A stretch of 37,037 bases of DNA from CALARM01 sp964431735 (GCA_964431735.1 CAYSLJ010000064.1:1-37037), one strand, 5' to 3'; positions 1 through 8,271 are shown, counted from the stretch's first letter. The notes: a model not told the origin generated them from the sequence alone. A program made the numbers and translations.

Positions 1-588
1 TCTTCTTCGATTCTCTTCTGCTCTTCTTCTTCGATTCTCTTCTGCTCTTCTTCTTTCTTCTTTTCCTCTTTTTTCTTTTTCTTTTTCTTTTTCTTACCTT
101 CTTTATCTTCTTCCAGTCTCTTTTTTTCTTCTTCTGCCTTCTTGAGTTCTTCTTCTTCCAGTCTCTTTTTTTNNNNNNNNNNNNNNNNNNNNNNNNNNNN
201 NNNNNNNNNNNNNNNNNNNNNNNNNNNNNNNNNNNNNNNNNNNNNNNNNNNNNNNNNNNNNNNNNNNNNNNNCTTCTTCTGCTTTTTTGAGTTCTTCTTC
301 TTCCAGTCTCTTTTTTTCTTCTTCTGCTTTTTTGAGTTCTTCTTCTTCCAGTCTCTTTTTTTCTTCTTCTGCCTTCTTCAGTTCTTCTCCAATATCTTCT
401 TCTATATTTTCATCAGCTTCATTTTTAAAAGCTTCTAAATCTTCAGCAGATATTTGATATTTAAATATTCTTCTATATTTTACTTTTTTAGCTTTTAATT
501 TTCCTGACTTTATATATTTGTTAATAGTTGCCCTACTTTTACCTAACTCTTTTGCTGCTTCATTAATTTCATAATAATCTTTTTTCAT
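1..588 (-). CDS. HTH-domain protein with long charged coiled coil (partial, contains assembly gap)
   Basis: The start is ATG at 588, with an AAAGGA ribosome site just upstream. Residues 5-55 resemble an excisionase/MerR-type helix-turn-helix (YYEINEAAKELGKS, then SRATINKYIKSGKL), so DNA binding is likely. After an acidic stretch comes a tandem 15-residue unit, KKAEEEKKRLEEEEL (45 bp). Beyond the gap the same unit continues, followed by a lysine run and 8-residue EEEEQKRI repeats that stay open to base 1, so the C-terminus lies outside the window. The stop seen near 103 in one frame is an artefact of the 100-N placeholder. The bases flanking the gap join exactly in repeat phase. The gene follows tpiA by 47 bp on the same strand and may be co-transcribed with it. 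Its function is unknown; DNA binding plus a coiled coil suggests a structural or nucleoid role, which is inference. Confidence 0.75.
173..272. other. Assembly gap (100 N) inside a 45-bp tandem repeat
   Basis: Exactly 100 N, the conventional placeholder for unknown length. The left flank ends in a run of seven T and the right flank starts CTTCTTCTG. Joined, they rebuild one intact 45-bp repeat unit, so the true missing length is probably a multiple of 45 bp, possibly zero. Confidence 0.9.
273..380 (-). repeat. 45-bp tandem repeat encoding KKAEEEKKRLEEEEL
   Basis: Two whole 45-bp units and part of a third lie to the right of the gap. At least one more unit lies to the left (about 115-172). They encode a charged heptad-like coiled-coil segment. 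The near-identity of the units explains why the assembly broke here. Confidence 0.85.
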
Positions 589-635
589 AAATTTATCCTT
601 TCAACTTTGTAATTATATTCAAAGTTATTTTATTG

Positions 636-1406
636 TCAGGCCAGGTAAGATTTACATGCCTTTACAATTTTTACAAAGGATTCAGCCTTTAGACTGGCTC
701 CTCCGACCAGTCCTCCGTCAATATTTTTCTGCATAATAAGTTCTGACATATTATCAGGTTTTACACTTCCGCCGTATTGTATTCTAATATTATTGGATAT
801 ATCAGTATTATATAAATCAGAAATAAGTTTTCTTACATAAATATGAACTTCTTCAGCCTGTTCAGGCGTTGCCGTATCACCTGTTCCAATAGCCCATACA
901 GGTTCATATGCTATAGTTATATTTAATATGTCATTCATAGAGATTTCTTTCAGGCTTCCTGTCATCTGTTTCTTTATTATTTCTTCTGTATGTCCTGCTT
1001 TTCTTTCTTCCTTTGTTTCTCCTATGCACACAACGGGAAGTAATCCTATGGAAAGAGCTTTTTTAAGTTTTTTATTTATTATTTCGTCACTTTCTTGAGG
1101 TTCCCCTCTTCTTCTCTCAGAATGCCCGAGTAAAACATATGTGCAGCCTGCATCTAATAACATTTTCCCTGATACCTCACCGGTGAAAGCACCTTCATCT
1201 TCCCAGTGCATATTTTGAGCAGCTAATTTTATTGTGGAATTTTTTATTATTTCTCCGACTTTTTCTAACATAGTAAAAGGAGGACAAATAAATACATCAC
1301 ATTCAGTGAGATTTTGCAAACTATTTACCAGATCCTTAGCTACATTAACTCCTTCAGAGATAGTTTTATACATTTTCCAGTTTCCGCCAATAATAGGTTT
1401 ACGCAC
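636..1406 (-). CDS. tpiA: Triosephosphate isomerase
   Basis: Interconverts dihydroxyacetone phosphate and glyceraldehyde 3-phosphate in glycolysis and gluconeogenesis; a cytosolic (beta/alpha)8 barrel. The catalytic residues are visible: Lys11 in GGNWKM, His95 in LLGHSERR and Glu168 in AYEPVWAIGTG, followed by the phosphate-binding IQYGGSV and GLVGGASL segments near the C-terminus. I chose the GTG at 1406 (start VRKPIIGGNWKM) because AAAGGAGGA lies 5-13 bases upstream and the family normally begins right there. An ATG ten codons further upstream would put the ribosome site inside the gene. The length of 256 aa is typical. It is not next to gapA or pgk, and the coiled-coil gene lies 47 bp downstream. 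Confidence 0.97.
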   Translation of the reverse strand: MRKPIIGGNWKMYKTISEGVNVAKDLVNSLQNLTECDVFICPPFTMLEKVGEIIKNSTIKLAAQNMHWEDEGAFTGEVSGKMLLDAGCTYVLLGHSERRRGEPQESDEIINKKLKKALSIGLLPVVCIGETKEERKAGHTEEIIKKQMTGSLKEISMNDILNITIAYEPVWAIGTGDTATPEQAEEVHIYVRKLISDLYNTDISNNIRIQYGGSVKPDNMSELIMQKNIDGGLVGGASLKAESFVKIVKACKSYLA

Positions 1407-1572
1407 AGTATCTCCTCCTTTAAATAAACGGTTCATTAATTTTCAAAAATTCCTCTATAAATTCTCTAAAAAAAAATCTTTCCCTTCTTAATTTTTTTTC
1501 AAATTCCTAATATTTTATTATAATTTAAGCACTTGAAGACTGTGAGTAAAAAGTGTAAAATAAATAAATCAT

Positions 1573-1660
1573 TTACTGACCTGAGCATAATATATGTATT
1601 ATTTATGTTTATCTCGGTAATTAATGGAAACCTGTCACGCGTCACGCGTTACGCGTAACG
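1573..1660. repeat. Intergenic element: partial terminal repeats plus four CGTNACG-type heptads
   Basis: Bases 1573-1618 resemble, in reverse orientation, the two ends of the ~95-bp element at 10804-10900 and 12551-12645 (ACTGACCTGAGCATAA, then ATATGTATTATTTATG). Bases 1633-1660 are four consecutive heptads: TGTCACG, CGTCACG, CGTTACG and CGTAACG. It sits between the divergent tpiA and TPR genes. Confidence 0.75.
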
Positions 1661-1684
1661 AGCAAAAAGAAAGGTTAATTTTTT

Positions 1685-3802
1685 ATGTTTTTAGATGTAT
1701 TTAAAAACCTCTTTTCTCAAAAGTCGAAACAAATAGAAGAATACGAGCCTCTTAAATATGATGTGGAAAAAGAACTTGAAAAATACCAGAATATGCTTGA
1801 ACGTGGTGAATTGAATGATATTTCTAATTACCGTCTTGGAAAAATTTATCAGCATAAAGGGGAATTAAAACTGGCAATTCAGAGCTATAATAAAGTTCTT
1901 CATAGTAATCCTTCAGATGGGAGAACTCATTACAATCTTGCTATGATATTTTTTGAAGAAAATAAGTTCACTGAAGCTCTGGAACAATTTAAGAAAGCTG
2001 TAAAATATGATGGCCGTAATCCGAATGTTTATAACGGCCTTGGTAATACATATCTTAAACTGGGTCATTTTGATAAAGCCTTAATTTCTTACAAAAATTC
2101 GCTAAAACTGGATAAAGATAATATACATGCTAAACTGGGAACAGGTCATGTTTATTTTGAAAAAAAAGAATATGATAAGGCTCTTGAGGTATATAGAAAA
2201 GTCATAAAAAGAAAAGCTTCACCTGAAGCTTATATTAATACAGGAAATATTTATGCTTCTCAGGGGAAAATTTCTTCTGCTATAGAAGAATACAATAAAG
2301 CTTTGAGCATTTCCCCTGATGATAAAAAGGCCTATTATAATCTTGGACTTGCTTATTCAGAACTCCATGATTTTTATAAGGCAATTGAATTTTATAAAAA
2401 AGCTCTGTCTATAGATCCAAATTTTGCTATGGCAAGTTTAAGTCTTGGTATAGCTTATTTTAATCAGGAAAATTATGAAGATGCAGAAATTCAGTTGGAA
2501 AAAACCATACGACTGGATAATAAAAATGCCTGGGCTTATTATAATCTTGCCTGGACATATTATAAACAGGGGAAATTTGAAAAATCTATAATGATGTTTC
2601 GATATGGAATGAAGCTTGTGCCCAAAGATACATGGACTCATTATAATCTTGGCTGGGTCTGTGCTGTGCAGGGGAAGATAGATGAACTGGAAAAGAAATA
2701 TAAAAAAGATATAGAAACCAGGCCTGATAATGCAAGAGCTTATAACAGTCTCGGTAATATATATGCCAATCAGAACAGATTTGAAGATGCTATAGAAGCT
2801 TTTGAGAATGCCATAAAAATTGATCCCGGTTATTATTGGGCTTATAATAACATGGCATGGACCTATTCGAAAGAACACAGGTTTACAGAAGCTATAGTTT
2901 ATTATGAAAAAGCTCTTGGTTTGAAACCTGATTTTGCTATAGCACATAATAACCTCGGTGTTGCCTATGCCGGACAGGGCAGGTTTGAAGATGCTATAGA
3001 AGCTTTCGAAAGAGCAAATACTCTTGATCCGCAGTATACACTATCTCTTTATAATCTGGGTCATATGTATATGAAAACAGATAAAATCGAAAATGCATGG
3101 GAAATTTTTCATATAGCAGTCCATATGGATATTACTTTTGTAGAAGCACATATTATGCTGGTATACTGTACTTTCAGATTAAACAGGCTGGATGAAATTA
3201 TACTTTATTATAAAGATAAACTGAAAGAATATAAAAAAGAAAATACGATACATCTTGCCCTTGGAATATGCTATTATTATAAAAATGATCTTGAAAATGC
3301 CCTTTTACATTTAAAAGAATCTATTACATTGAGACCTATTGTTTTCCCGTCTTTAAGATTTTATCTTGCACAGGTTTATTATTGCACCGGAGATATTGAT
3401 AAATGTTTGAGGGAACTTGATAGAGCTATGAAAAAAGACCCTGAAAGAGCAGAAATTTACTATAACAGAGGGTATTATCTCAGGCAAAAACAGGAATTTG
3501 AAGAGGCAAAAAAAGCTTTTCAGAAGGCCAGTACACTTTCCCCTTATTCTCTGGCATCTTTCTGTTCTCTCGCATATATTGCCTGCGATGAAGGCAGACT
3601 GGAAGAAGGGGAAAGTTATGCAAAAGCAGCACTCCAGGAATATAAAAGCCTTGATGATGCTTATTATTTGCTCGGTTTAATAGAAGAAAAAAAAGGTAAT
3701 AAAGATAAAGCTCTATCTCTATATAAAGAAGCTCTTTGTATAGATCCTGCCAATATAGATGCGAGAAGATCGATTGATAACATCACAGGAAAAGTATCCT
3801 GA
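1685..3802 (+). CDS. Large tetratricopeptide-repeat protein
   Basis: 705 aa. After about 35 N-terminal residues almost the whole protein is consecutive 34-residue TPR units, roughly 18-19. They show the W/Y-N-L-G-x-x-Y ... A-x-x-x-Y/F-x-x-A-L-x-x-x-P pattern, for example YYNLGLAYSELHDFYKAIEF and AYNNMAWTYSKEHRFTEAIV. No signal peptide, membrane segment or catalytic domain is visible, so it is probably a cytoplasmic scaffold. The start ATG has AAAGG ten bases upstream, directly after the heptad repeat. The partner is unknown. It is transcribed alone: divergent from tpiA, with 485 bp before the next gene. Confidence 0.9.
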   Translation: MFLDVFKNLFSQKSKQIEEYEPLKYDVEKELEKYQNMLERGELNDISNYRLGKIYQHKGELKLAIQSYNKVLHSNPSDGRTHYNLAMIFFEENKFTEALEQFKKAVKYDGRNPNVYNGLGNTYLKLGHFDKALISYKNSLKLDKDNIHAKLGTGHVYFEKKEYDKALEVYRKVIKRKASPEAYINTGNIYASQGKISSAIEEYNKALSISPDDKKAYYNLGLAYSELHDFYKAIEFYKKALSIDPNFAMASLSLGIAYFNQENYEDAEIQLEKTIRLDNKNAWAYYNLAWTYYKQGKFEKSIMMFRYGMKLVPKDTWTHYNLGWVCAVQGKIDELEKKYKKDIETRPDNARAYNSLGNIYANQNRFEDAIEAFENAIKIDPGYYWAYNNMAWTYSKEHRFTEAIVYYEKALGLKPDFAIAHNNLGVAYAGQGRFEDAIEAFERANTLDPQYTLSLYNLGHMYMKTDKIENAWEIFHIAVHMDITFVEAHIMLVYCTFRLNRLDEIILYYKDKLKEYKKENTIHLALGICYYYKNDLENALLHLKESITLRPIVFPSLRFYLAQVYYCTGDIDKCLRELDRAMKKDPERAEIYYNRGYYLRQKQEFEEAKKAFQKASTLSPYSLASFCSLAYIACDEGRLEEGESYAKAALQEYKSLDDAYYLLGLIEEKKGNKDKALSLYKEALCIDPANIDARRSIDNITGKVS

Positions 3803-3823
3803 CAATGTCACATTTAATAAAAT

Positions 3824-3887
3824 AGCAATTAGCTGTTAGTTTTCAGTTGATGATTAAAGCTAATCGCTAACAGCTAATAGCTATACT
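3824..3887. repeat. Inverted four-heptad repeat (AGCTGTT / CTAATAG type)
   Basis: Two 28-nt arms of four heptads each (3824-3851 and 3860-3887) are separated by 8 nt. The outer 16 nt of the left arm (3824-3839) are complementary to 3867-3882 at 15 of 16 positions. This gives a strong hairpin just after the TPR gene. The same architecture recurs at 31137-31200. Confidence 0.8.
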
Positions 3888-3990
3888 CAAATCTGTTAAT
3901 AAGTGCACCAGTAAATAATTATAATACTCTTATAATTACTTAATTTTACAGTAAATATTCTGATGTCATTATTTATGCGCAAGAGTATAA

Positions 3991-4071
3991 GTATCGTAAC
4001 AGGTAAATTGGTACCCAAAAAAATATGGAACACGCTCCTGTCCCAGTCCGGGTTCTTCCGGAAAAGATATG
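3991..4071 (+). repeat. Dispersed repeat family B, copy 1
   Basis: Runs from GTATCGTAACAGGTAAATTG through a ..CTCCTGTCCC..CCGGG.TCTTCCGGAAAAGATATG segment. It aligns at roughly 80% by eye with the reverse complement of 6372-6448, and its right half aligns with 36891-36921 and the reverse complement of 37000-37037. Confidence 0.8.
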
Positions 4072-4177
4072 TAAAGGTATAATAATAATGCGATAAAAAA
4101 CTGTCTTCTGACTGCTGATAGCAGAATGATTACAATAAAATTTTCTAAAAGTTAACATAATTTTAAAAAATATCTTC

Positions 4178-4205
4178 TTTACATATTTTTTTTTCAGGTT
4201 ATAAT
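4178..4205 (+). promoter_or_regulatory. Sigma-70-like promoter
   Basis: TTTACA (4178-4183), 16-bp spacer, TATAAT (4200-4205), located 82 bp before the start of the 151-aa gene. Confidence 0.55.
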
Positions 4206-4287
4206 ATTATATAGTCAATCCTCACGTAAGGTGTCGTAATTTTTATAAGAATCAGTTCTATTTAATATTCCCCGGGAGGTAAAAGAA

Positions 4288-4743
4288 ATGGTTGAATCAA
4301 TAAATAAATCTTCAAATATAATCAATCAACCTCAGATTTCTGAAGTAAGAGAGAAAATAATAGTTGAACCAAAAGATTCTTTGAATATACAAAATCCATC
4401 TTCCTGCAATGAACAAAACATTGTGAAACTTTCACCTGAAAAAATAGAAGAAGTGAAAAAGCATATGGAAGAAGAAGGGTTTGTATTTGATCAGGACGGA
4501 TTTGCATCAGCTATAATTTATTCTGCCGGTATAGAGCATAAACTATGTGATGCAGAAAAGGCTGTTCTTATGATGGGAGGAAAATTTACAGGTTCTCTCT
4601 GGTTGATCAATGCTTTTAAGGCAGATATTACTCCTTCCGTATATTCTTATCTGAAAGATAATATGACCGGCTATGCACCAAGTCCTGACAGACAGTTTAA
4701 ATCATTAATAAAACCTTTGCTTTTCTGTACTCCTGATGAATAA
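4288..4743 (+). CDS. Small protein of unknown function (151 aa)
   Basis: I do not recognise this protein. The start ATG follows a strong GGGAGGT site, nine bases from its first G-run to the start. The first ~50 residues are polar, Asn/Ser/Gln-rich and probably disordered. The C-terminal ~95 residues look globular: an amphipathic helix (SPEKIEEVKKHMEEEGF), then FASAIIYSAGIEHKLCDAEK and a hydrophobic MMGGKFTGSLWLINAF segment, ending FCTPDE. No signal peptide or clear membrane helix is present. A promoter lies upstream at 4178-4205, and the next gene starts 176 bp downstream. No function can be assigned. Confidence 0.7.
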   Translation: MVESINKSSNIINQPQISEVREKIIVEPKDSLNIQNPSSCNEQNIVKLSPEKIEEVKKHMEEEGFVFDQDGFASAIIYSAGIEHKLCDAEKAVLMMGGKFTGSLWLINAFKADITPSVYSYLKDNMTGYAPSPDRQFKSLIKPLLFCTPDE

Positions 4744-4919
4744 TTTTGTTCAGGTTATGTTTATTCAGTAACATGTAATGCTGTCTGTTATTGGTCATAT
4801 GTTGCTATTCTCTTCTCAAGGCATATAAAAAATCTTATTTATCACCTTGACTTTCTACTACTAACTTCTTATACTTAGAAATAATCCAATTTTTGTATTT
4901 ATATAGAAAGGAAGTAATT

Positions 4920-5246
4920 ATGGAAAAATTAACAGAGTATCCTTACACATTTAAAGTTGCCGGTGAAACTGTAGAAGTTCATAAGAGTATGGTAAGAAAG
5001 ATTACCACTGAAGGAATAGAGCAGAAGGTATCTTTAGACGGTTCTGTAATAGGTGTTTCATATTCAAATGAAAATAATGATTATGTTATAGCCATTCAGT
5101 ACCCGGTAGGAATTTATATGATTACTAAAAAATATGGCTGGTTAGGGCCTTTCGATAGTGCAGAAGAAATTTCTTATGACGTAGAATCAGGGATTCCTGT
5201 ACTTAAAGGCAAAAGAGAAGGTAAACTGGGACTTTATCAGTTATAA
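4920..5246 (+). CDS. Small protein of unknown function (108 aa)
   Basis: I do not recognise this protein. I start it at ATG 4920 because AAAGGAAG lies at 4907-4914, ideally spaced; a TTG 27 bases upstream would bury that site. The sequence reads as an all-beta, soluble domain rich in Val/Ile/Tyr (DYVIAIQYPVGIYMITKKYG), with no cysteines, membrane segment or signal peptide. It is followed by a hairpin at 5261-5295 and then by argF at 5330. There is no evidence that it is functionally linked to argF. Confidence 0.7.
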   Translation: MEKLTEYPYTFKVAGETVEVHKSMVRKITTEGIEQKVSLDGSVIGVSYSNENNDYVIAIQYPVGIYMITKKYGWLGPFDSAEEISYDVESGIPVLKGKREGKLGLYQL

Positions 5247-5260
5247 GTCAGGTAATAGAA

Positions 5261-5295
5261 AACAGGCAAAAGGCAATATACGCATTTTGCCTGTT
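5261..5295 (+). terminator. Hairpin between the 108-aa gene and argF
   Basis: A perfect 11-bp stem, AACAGGCAAAA / TTTTGCCTGTT, with a 13-nt loop. It is not followed by a proper T run, so it may be an attenuator-like or weak terminator rather than a classical one. Confidence 0.5.
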
Positions 5296-5329
5296 ATCAT
5301 GTTGATTATCAATAAAGGAGATATATGAA

Positions 5330-6307
5330 ATGCCATTTAATCTTAAAGGTAGAAATCTGATTACTCTTAACGATTACACACCTCAGGAAATAAATTTTCT
5401 TATTGATCTTGCAGCAAAATTAAAATCAGATAAATATGCTGGAATATACGGTAGAAATCTGGAAAATAAGAATATTGCCCTTATATTCGAAAAACCTTCT
5501 ACCCGTACAAGATGTGCTTTTGTTGTCGCCTGTGTGGATGAAGGTGCCCATCCTGAATATCTTGGAAAAGATGATCTCCAGTTCGGGAAAAAAGAAACGG
5601 TGAAAGACAGTGCCAGAGTTCTTGGCCGTATGTTTGACGGAATTCAGTTTCGCGGTTTTAAACACAGTACTGTTGAAATTCTTGGCAAATATTCAGGTGT
5701 TCCTGTATGGAACGGTCTTACCGATCTGTTTCACCCGACACAGGTAATGGCTGATTTCCTTACAGTTAAGGAGAATTTTTCAACCTTAAAAGGGCTTACC
5801 TTTGCATTCTGCGGAGACGGAAGAAATAATGTGGCAAATTCCCTTCTTATAGGAGCTGCGAAATGTGGAATGGATTTCAGAATTGTAGCACCAAAAGAAC
5901 TTTATCCTGATAAAGTTCTTGTTGACCTGGCAAAAGAATTTGCAAAAGATAGCGGAGCAAAAATTTCCTTGCACAGTGATGTAAGCAAAGGAGTAAAAGA
6001 TGCCCATGTAATTTATACAGATGTATGGGCATCCATGGGAGAAGAAGATAAAATACTTGAACGTATAAAACTCCTGAAGCCCTATCAGGTAAATATGGAT
6101 ATGATAAATAAAGCAGATAAAGATGTAATTTTCCTCCACTGTTTACCTGCATTTCATAATACAGATACTGATCTTTCGGCAAAATACCCTGATATATGTG
6201 AGGTTACGGAAGAAGTATTTGAAAGCAAATATAACAAATCCCTTGATGAGGCGGAAAACAGGGTTCATACTATAAAAGCTGTCATGGTTGCCACACTGGG
6301 GAAATAA
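5330..6307 (+). CDS. argF: Ornithine carbamoyltransferase
   Basis: Transfers a carbamoyl group from carbamoyl phosphate to ornithine, giving citrulline. The protein has 325 aa, typical for the family. The carbamoyl-phosphate loop S57-T-R-T-R is intact, as are GKKETVKDSARVLGRMFDG (about 86-104) and H135-P-T-Q. The second domain has GDGRNNVANS, DVWASMGE and the ornithine-binding FLHCLPAFH, with the C-terminal signature DEAENRVHTIKAVMVATL. The start ATG at 5330 has AAAGGAG at 5314-5320; an ATG five bases upstream is out of frame. No other arginine genes are nearby, so I cannot tell anabolic ArgF from catabolic ArcB on sequence alone; the anabolic name is a default. A strong terminator follows. 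Confidence 0.95.
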   Translation: MPFNLKGRNLITLNDYTPQEINFLIDLAAKLKSDKYAGIYGRNLENKNIALIFEKPSTRTRCAFVVACVDEGAHPEYLGKDDLQFGKKETVKDSARVLGRMFDGIQFRGFKHSTVEILGKYSGVPVWNGLTDLFHPTQVMADFLTVKENFSTLKGLTFAFCGDGRNNVANSLLIGAAKCGMDFRIVAPKELYPDKVLVDLAKEFAKDSGAKISLHSDVSKGVKDAHVIYTDVWASMGEEDKILERIKLLKPYQVNMDMINKADKDVIFLHCLPAFHNTDTDLSAKYPDICEVTEEVFESKYNKSLDEAENRVHTIKAVMVATLGK

Positions 6308-6320
6308 CAGTATATTCACC

Positions 6321-6378
6321 GGCAACGAGTGAATGGTGATGAATGAAAACTCACAGAACACTCGTTGCCTTTCTTTTC
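6321..6378 (+). terminator. Rho-independent terminator of argF
   Basis: A perfect 11-bp stem, GGCAACGAGTG (6321-6331) / CACTCGTTGCC (6359-6369), with a 27-nt loop that can pair further, followed by TTTCTTTTCC. Confidence 0.75.
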
Positions 6379-6448
6379 CTACAGAGCCCGGCCAAGGGAC
6401 AGGAGTGAGTGCCATATTTTTTTTTACCAATTTACCTGTTGCGGTACT
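6372..6448 (-). repeat. Dispersed repeat family B, copy 2 (inverted)
   Basis: Its reverse complement reads CGCAACAGGTAAATTGGTA, an A-run, ATATGG, then CTCCTGTCCC.TGGCCGGGCTCTG and AGGAAAAGA. It is co-linear with 3991-4071 along its whole length and immediately abuts the argF terminator. Confidence 0.8.
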
Positions 6449-6502
6449 AAGAGACTGTAAGAAAATAACCCTGGCAAATTATTAGAATGGTTATCATCCT
6501 CG

Positions 6503-6530
6503 CGTCACGCGTTACGCGTTACGCGTCACG
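6503..6530. repeat. Four CGTNACG heptads
   Basis: CGTCACG, CGTTACG, CGTTACG, CGTCACG: exactly 28 nt. Each heptad is a palindrome around its central base. Confidence 0.85.
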
Positions 6531-6808
6531 ATATAGACTGTAAATATGATGACGTTATTTCTTGACAACCCCTTATTGGGAGCGGTACTTAGAGCATATC
6601 CTAAAAGTCGTTCCATAATTTTTCATTAAAAAATTCTTCCGATAAAAAATTCTTCTGATAAATCTATAATCCTCCTAAAAGAAACCCTCTTTTACAGACA
6701 TTTATCATAAAGAACGAAATTTGGAATTTAGAGTTACTTACTGTTTTTAACGCAATCGCTATAAAGATAATCTCTTTTCTGATATAATATATTGAGTAGA
6801 AGATAAAT

Positions 6809-6934
6809 ATGAAAAGTGCATATTATGCTTTACACATTACGATATCATTGTGTATGGATAGTTATGAAACGTATTACTTCTTAATCAGATATGGCAATCT
6901 ACTAAATCTATATAGAAGATTAATAAATCGGTGA
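6809..6934 (+). CDS. Possible 41-aa leader peptide or spurious ORF
   Basis: ATG to TGA, 41 codons (MKSAYYALHITISL... ending RRLINR). A TATAAT lies 20 bp upstream, and the stop falls 7 bp before the HEAT-repeat gene, which would permit translational coupling. The ribosome site is poor (AGAAG) and composition gives no support. Low confidence. Confidence 0.2.
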   Translation: MKSAYYALHITISLCMDSYETYYFLIRYGNLLNLYRRLINR

Positions 6935-6941
6935 ATGAAAA

Positions 6942-7847
6942 ATGGGCTTGTTTGAATTTTTTAGTGCTATTTTTGAAATCTTTGATCCGGATATAAGAAA
7001 ATTGTTATTCAGAAATGATATAAACGGACTTATAAAGGCTCTGAATTACAGAAAGAGCAGAGTCAGAGAAAATGCTGCATGGGCTCTCGGAAAATCAGGT
7101 GATGCAAAATCAGTAGAACCTCTTATAAAAGTGTTAAATGACAGTGATACCTGTGTTCAATATCAGGCAATGGAATCCCTTGTGAAAATAGGAGAATCTT
7201 CTGTTGAAGCACTTATAAAATCCTTAACCAATGAAGATCCTGTAGTAAGAAGTAGAGTTGCTGCAGTTCTCGGTAATATAGGTACCAGGCAGGCAGTAGA
7301 GTCTCTCATTGAGGCTTTAAATGACAGAGATGTCTCTGTAAGGAGAGAATCTGCAGAAGCTCTTGGAAGATTAAAAGATAAAAAGGCTGTCGAGCCTCTA
7401 TATAAAGTTCTTGAAGATGAAGACACTGATGTCAGGCGAAGCGCTGCTATATCTCTCGGAATAATGGGTGATAAGAGGTCTGTCACCCCCCTTGTTGAAG
7501 CCCTCTCTGATAAAGACTGGTACCGGAGGCATAAAGCAGCAGAAATTCTGGGAGAACTGAGAGATAAAAGAGCAGTAAAACCTCTTATACAAACTCTATG
7601 TGATCAGGATTGGACTGTTTGCTGCTCCTGTGCAAAAGCACTGGGAAAATTGAGAGATATAAGTTCAGTAGAACCTCTTATTCAGGCCATGAAGTCAGAA
7701 GAAAGATCTGTCAGAAGAGATACCGCAGAAGCTCTCGGTGAAATAGGAAATAAAATGGCAATTGATGCCATCAGGGAAGCGTTAAATGATAAAGTCTGGG
7801 TCGTAAGGGATAAAGCAGCAGAAGCCATAAAGAAGATAATCTCTTAA
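6942..7847 (+). CDS. HEAT-repeat (PBS-lyase-type) protein
   Basis: 301 aa. After a hydrophobic 25-residue N-terminus (MGLFEFFSAIFEIF) come about eight or nine 31-residue HEAT-like repeats of the form A-V-x-P-L-I-x-A-L-x-D-x-D-x-x-V-R-x-x-A-A-x-A-L-G-x-(I/L)-(G/R). Examples are KSVEPLIKVLNDSD and VRRSAAISLGIMGDKRSV. The architecture matches the PBS lyase/HEAT family found in cyanobacterial phycobilin lyases and in many unrelated scaffolds. No phycobiliprotein genes are present, so a scaffold role is likelier. The ribosome site is weak (CGGTG). It is a stand-alone plus-strand gene facing the minus-strand zinc-ribbon gene. Confidence 0.88.
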   Translation: MGLFEFFSAIFEIFDPDIRKLLFRNDINGLIKALNYRKSRVRENAAWALGKSGDAKSVEPLIKVLNDSDTCVQYQAMESLVKIGESSVEALIKSLTNEDPVVRSRVAAVLGNIGTRQAVESLIEALNDRDVSVRRESAEALGRLKDKKAVEPLYKVLEDEDTDVRRSAAISLGIMGDKRSVTPLVEALSDKDWYRRHKAAEILGELRDKRAVKPLIQTLCDQDWTVCCSCAKALGKLRDISSVEPLIQAMKSEERSVRRDTAEALGEIGNKMAIDAIREALNDKVWVVRDKAAEAIKKIIS

Positions 7848-7996
7848 ATGGTATGAGAAAAATTAAGAGTTGTTTAATATTCTATACTTTTGCACTTTTT
7901 TATAATTTCCTTGTTTTAATCTTCCCGACCCAACACATGAAAATTGAATAGATTATTTTTTTATAGTTTTTAAAATCTGCAAAAGTATAGTAATAT

Positions 7997-8242
7997 TTAT
8001 AAATTTCCTTTTAATCTGACATTACATGTGACACATTCCAGGGGACTGTTGTCTTCTGTCAGGGTCGCAGGAGATGCACATTTTTTACAAAAAAGTTTCC
8101 TGCATACAGGGCAATATCCGTAATCTTTTGCCTCTATAACGATTGTACTTTTTGACATGATAATAAGCTTTCCGCACTTTGAGCATGTCCCTTTTTTAGT
8201 ATTTTCCGAAAATAAACCCATAATACTATCCAGTATACCCAT
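7997..8242 (-). CDS. Small zinc-ribbon/RING-like protein with four CxxC pairs
   Basis: 81 aa starting at ATG 8242, which has AAGGGAG at 8249-8255; a TTG six codons upstream would overlap that site. Eight cysteines form four CxxC pairs (C20/C23, C44/C47, C52/C55, C70/C73), enough for two zinc ions in a treble-clef or cross-brace arrangement. The N-terminal MGILDSIMGLFSE is a hydrophobic or amphipathic helix that might bind a partner or membrane. Function is unknown; protein-protein or nucleic-acid contact is inference. It is monocistronic, with a candidate promoter at 8272-8299. Confidence 0.75.
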   Translation of the reverse strand: MGILDSIMGLFSENTKKGTCSKCGKLIIMSKSTIVIEAKDYGYCPVCRKLFCKKCASPATLTEDNSPLECVTCNVRLKGNL

Positions 8243-8271
8243 TGATAAGCTCCCTTCCAATTTTTAGCAAT

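Larger units (their letters stand above)
3803..4287. other. 485-bp intergenic region with two repeat types and a promoter
   Basis: It contains an inverted heptad repeat (3824-3887), one copy of a dispersed ~80-bp repeat (3991-4071) and a sigma-70-like promoter (4178-4205). A 61-codon minus-strand reading frame at 3973-4158 overlaps the repeat and has no ribosome site; I do not regard it as a gene. Confidence 0.7.
6308..6941. other. 634-bp intergenic region: terminator, two repeats, possible small ORF
   Basis: Holds the argF terminator (6321-6378), an inverted copy of repeat family B (6372-6448), four CGTNACG heptads (6503-6530) and a possible 41-codon ORF (6809-6934) with TATAAT at 6783-6788 and no convincing -35. 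The motif GCGGTACT(A/T)AGAG occurs twice (6441 and 6583). The remainder is AT-rich with nothing recognisable. Confidence 0.65.

Noticed and set aside
103..588. Complete gene ending at 103
   Set aside because: The frame left of the gap is shifted only by the arbitrary 100-N length. In the correct frame the charged repeat continues to base 1.
1407..1436. Longer tpiA start at ATG 1436
   Set aside because: It would place AAAGGAGGA inside the coding sequence and add residues not found in the family.
3973..4158. 61-codon minus-strand ORF
   Set aside because: It overlaps dispersed repeat family B and has no ribosome site or protein-like composition.
5330..6307. Catabolic ornithine carbamoyltransferase (arcB)
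   Set aside because: There is no arcA or arcC nearby. It cannot be excluded by sequence, but there is no positive support.
6143..6430. Minus-strand ORF over the argF end
   Set aside because: It is antisense to argF and its terminator, and it includes repeat family B; a shadow of the real gene.
6562..6591. Promoter TTGACA near 6562
   Set aside because: The -35 is perfect, but no acceptable -10 lies 16-18 bp downstream.
6942..7847. Phycobilin lyase function
   Set aside because: Only generic HEAT repeats are seen, and no phycobiliprotein or pigment genes are present.
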